In this document: positions 61,641-64,000 of the stretch, in pieces
Numbering within the stretch: position 1 is the stretch's first letter
Layout: each line of letters opens with the position of its first letter
From: Taxillus chinensis
Taxonomy: Eukaryota; Streptophyta; Magnoliopsida; Santalales; Loranthaceae
Reading direction: 5' to 3'
Assembly (NCBI GenBank): GCA_023512835.1
Contig: CM042092.1
Location: 10,851,498-10,915,497, forward strand
Length of the DNA stretch: 64,000 bases
Position numbers and translations under genes: made by a program
Notes under the pieces: model-generated
What the model was told of the DNA's origin: nothing
Seen by the model: only the letters and a program-made list of their open reading frames with translations
Database searches by the model: none

Positions 61641-63174
61641 AAATACAAAATTTTGGTGATCTCACTATTTTAGGGTATAAAATAATAATAACTATAATTT
61701 CCAAAAAATGAATTTAATACAGTAAGAGCTCCCAGAGGTATAAAATAATAACTATTATTTTAGGGTATAAAATAATAATAACTATACTTTTGCTATGTAA
61801 TGAATTTTAGGCTAAATTATGACTAAAATTTACTGAATCCAAAAGGCAAAAGAAAACTGAAATAATTTGTTCTTTTAAGTTTTAACAATAAGGTCCAACC
61901 ACTGGACTTACAATGATGGGTAAACATAGGGGACGGTATACATATATATATAGTAGCATCAACAGATTTAATATCGATTATTATTACTAGTTATCTAAAC
62001 CCTTCAGGATGGAATCCTCAACATGGTAGCCTACAACATTACAATTAGTTCCACACCATCGTGTGATCATCGTAAGGTGACAGAAAGGGCCTTGTCATGG
62101 TCCACTGCAAAATCATAACTGCACTGGAATTGCCCAATAACATCTGTTTACCAGGTAACGATGATTGAGCAACATCAAGGAGCTTGAAGGGAGACATGAA
62201 GCCTGAAAGTCCGAGTAGATGTCCTAACGTAGCTAGAGTTAATGTTTTGTCCCCAGTTATAAGCCACTTTTGAAGACCCAATCTATGTTGAATATTATGC
62301 AGATCGGACAGTAGCCAGGAAGGGTAGATTCATACCAGGAAACCTAAAATAAAATAACAAAAAATTACTAGCCCATGCGAGGCAATCATCCTAATAAAGT
62401 GAAGGATTAGTTTAAAGTGACAGTACCTCACGAAAATTAACTAGCGGTACGTTACAAATTTCATCGCATACAAATTATCATTCCAAGTGTATCTCACAAA
62501 ACTGATCCTTGTGGTTCGCCACCCAGCCTTCAGATGAAATTAATTTCATGTTTTAATTTATTACCTTACACTTACACATGAGTTAAACGGAGCAGCAACG
62601 AGGACCCTTATTACAAAATAACATAAAATAACAAGAAGCAAAGTACCTCAAATGCTGAACACAGCTCACAGGCAAAAATAAATGAGGATAAATTGCATTG
62701 ACCTTAAAACTCAACCCGACTTCCTTCCATCAGCTTCTTTTTCCCTCGCTCATACAGGTAAAGTGACTGGCTGGCTATCATCATCTCCCACTTGTCAATA
62801 TGATTAGCTCAAAAATCAGCCTATGAGCATTTGCTGATATGTCAAACTGGAGGGAGAGATGAAAATGCCACAAGTTAAAAGCACTCACACAAGGCAGCCT
62901 AATATAAATAACCTCAAACAAGAAGTCCACTGAGTTCATTGATTTTAAGGTACTTCCACTTTAAGAGGCTTTCATGCGTTCAAGAAACATAGGGATTATC
63001 CCAACCCCGGTTAGCAAAGATGATCACTAATGACAGCAGCACAATGTAAATATAAGCCATCAAAAGTATTGTACATAAATAAGCCTGTGCAATCCATGAC
63101 TAATTTCCAATCAGAATGCTTGAAGGAAGCAAAAGAAATTGGAACACATATGAAGTGTTTACAATGCTCTAAAC
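61641..63174. other. Intergenic or large-intron DNA
   Basis: TTTTAGGGTATAAAATAATAATAACTATA occurs twice in part (about 61669 and 61763). A minus-strand ORF at 62045-62281 shows no recognisable domain. If the capping-enzyme exons belong to an active gene transcribed leftwards, later exons (normally a WDDPYVPRTHEG-type block) should lie here, but I did not find them. Confidence 0.35.
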
Positions 63175-63428
63175 CTGAAACATAAGACCATCTGCCTCAT
63201 GTGAGAGGTTAGGAATGAATTCCTTCAAAACCTTTGTACCTGCAGAGAGCAACCAAAAAGCCTTCCTCCGTACCTGTAAGATCTTCTGATGATGATGATG
63301 ATATATACCCTGAATGGTGGTTCCAAGTCATATCTATAATAAGGATGCATAGCACGCTCATGGTTCCATGGTTCAATGAGTTCAATCACTTCTTTCTCAA
63401 GCATCCTCCATCTCTCATAAAAAGGCCG
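63175..63428 (-). CDS. Two exons of an mRNA capping enzyme-like gene (guanylyltransferase part, incomplete)
   Basis: On the minus strand, exon 63428-63309 (40 codons) reads RPFYERWRMLEKEVIELIEP, then WNHERAMHPYYRYDLEPPFR. Exon 63273-63175 (33 codons) reads VRRKAFWLLSAG, then TKVLKEFIPNLSHEADGLMFQ. They are joined by a short intron with acceptor CTTACAG and donor GTATAT, both phase 0. Plant capping enzymes have the order RPFYERW..LEKEVIEPRN....YRYDLEPFRVRRKDFWLLST..KLLKEFIP.LSHEADGLIFQ in their guanylyltransferase domain, which adds GMP to the 5' diphosphate end of nascent mRNA in the nucleus. Both frames are open, but an extra two residues near IELIEP, an extra Pro before FR and the change of FWLLSTV to FWLLSAG are unusual. 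Upstream exons, including the catalytic KxDG lysine, would lie beyond 64000. Downstream ones are not seen. It may be a divergent paralogue or a pseudogene. Confidence 0.6.
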
Positions 63429-64000
63429 CTGTGGACATTTATTATGACACCCCACAATTAGCACATCAATTCTGCAGGGCTGGAAACTAAAAGGTAACAA
63501 CCCCACGTAAAAAGTAACTGCAGGACAGCAGCAGGTTGCATGCATATGGGAGAAAGAAATTGGTTCCACAATAATTATGAATTACCATATAAAATCCCCC
63601 AACATCACTGTAACTGTAAAAAGTTACGTGGCTAGGGAGGTCATGCTAAAACACTCACCGTCACTTTGTGGCAGCCCTATAACTTGAGTGCCTGCACAAA
63701 GAGACAAAGTTGGGAGCTCCTAAAATTCCCAATTTCAACCCACCAGACTGACCCCAAGTGGTGGTAAAAATCTGGGAGTGTGGATATTGTAGGGGACTGA
63801 CCCAAAGCTTGTCAGAGCAGAAACAGTCCCTTCCGGCTACAAACAGGCCAACTTCAACGAATCAAAACTCTCCCTTCCAGCTGCAAATGAATCAAATTAA
63901 TGGAATTTCAAACAATGGGAACAGATGCATATCCCTTGTAATTTCTACACGGCATGATCAACAAAAAAAAAAAACTAGAACAGGTGAATGGTAGAATGTG
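63429..64000. other. Right edge of the window
   Basis: No exon recognised on either strand. If the capping-enzyme gene is real, this is intron sequence. A (GAT)n-type run within 63286-63301 lies in the intron between its two visible exons. Confidence 0.35.

Noticed and set aside
61191..61704. ORFs of 60-100 codons on both strands
   Set aside because: Produced by the GA-rich minisatellite.
62045..62281. 78-codon minus-strand ORF as a further exon of the capping enzyme
   Set aside because: It lacks the WDDPY...HEG..KWK block expected next and shows no other similarity I recognise.
1..64000. CRISPR arrays, rRNA or tRNA genes, bacterial operons, intact viral genomes
   Set aside because: None seen. 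The window is plant nuclear DNA and all repeats are microsatellites, transposon relics or local duplications.

Overview
This is flowering-plant nuclear DNA. Genes are split by GT-AG introns, intergenic DNA is very AT-rich, and plant LINE, Copia and hAT-type relics are present. Every recognisable protein belongs to a plant family: a G3P transporter, a RIN2-type E3 ligase, an RGF/GOLVEN peptide, a trehalose-phosphate phosphatase and a pectin methylesterase. Codon use and long AT-rich introns suggest a eudicot or another non-grass angiosperm. I cannot name the species.

Layout. (1) 777-2436 (+): glycerol-3-phosphate transporter, two coding exons. (2) 2440-5487: degraded 5' part of a Copia retrotransposon on the minus strand, a flanking diverged duplication and an 89-bp tandem duplication. 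(3) 5488-5658 (-): single-exon gene for a 56-residue conserved plant protein. (4) 7700-27105 (+): a RIN2/RIN3-like membrane RING-CUE E3 ligase with 12 coding exons totalling 584 codons. Its introns are swollen by three L1-type LINE fragments and three related hAT-like elements, including an hAT in an hAT in a LINE. (5) 30998-31369 (+): a prepropeptide ending in a root meristem growth factor (RGF/GOLVEN/CLEL) motif. (6) 31400-48900: gene-poor AT-rich DNA with microsatellites, a long near-perfect hairpin at 44.3 kb and isolated GC-rich islands. (7) 49050-55040 (+): trehalose-6-phosphate phosphatase, 11 coding exons and a multi-exon 5' leader. (8) 57225-59710 (-): pectin methylesterase with an inhibitor pro-domain, two exons. 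(9) 59711-64000: a MITE-like element, a GA-rich minisatellite and two exons on the minus strand matching the guanylyltransferase part of plant mRNA capping enzyme. The rest of that gene is not visible.

The genes are independent single-transcript units, not an operon or cluster. I see no CRISPR array, rRNA or tRNA gene, organelle insert or intact virus. No wholly new biological system is evident. The best leads are the hairpin at 44246-44501, the nested hAT/LINE structure with matching 8-bp target duplications and palindromic subterminal motifs, the short upstream ORFs before the E3 ligase, and the divergent capping-enzyme exons.
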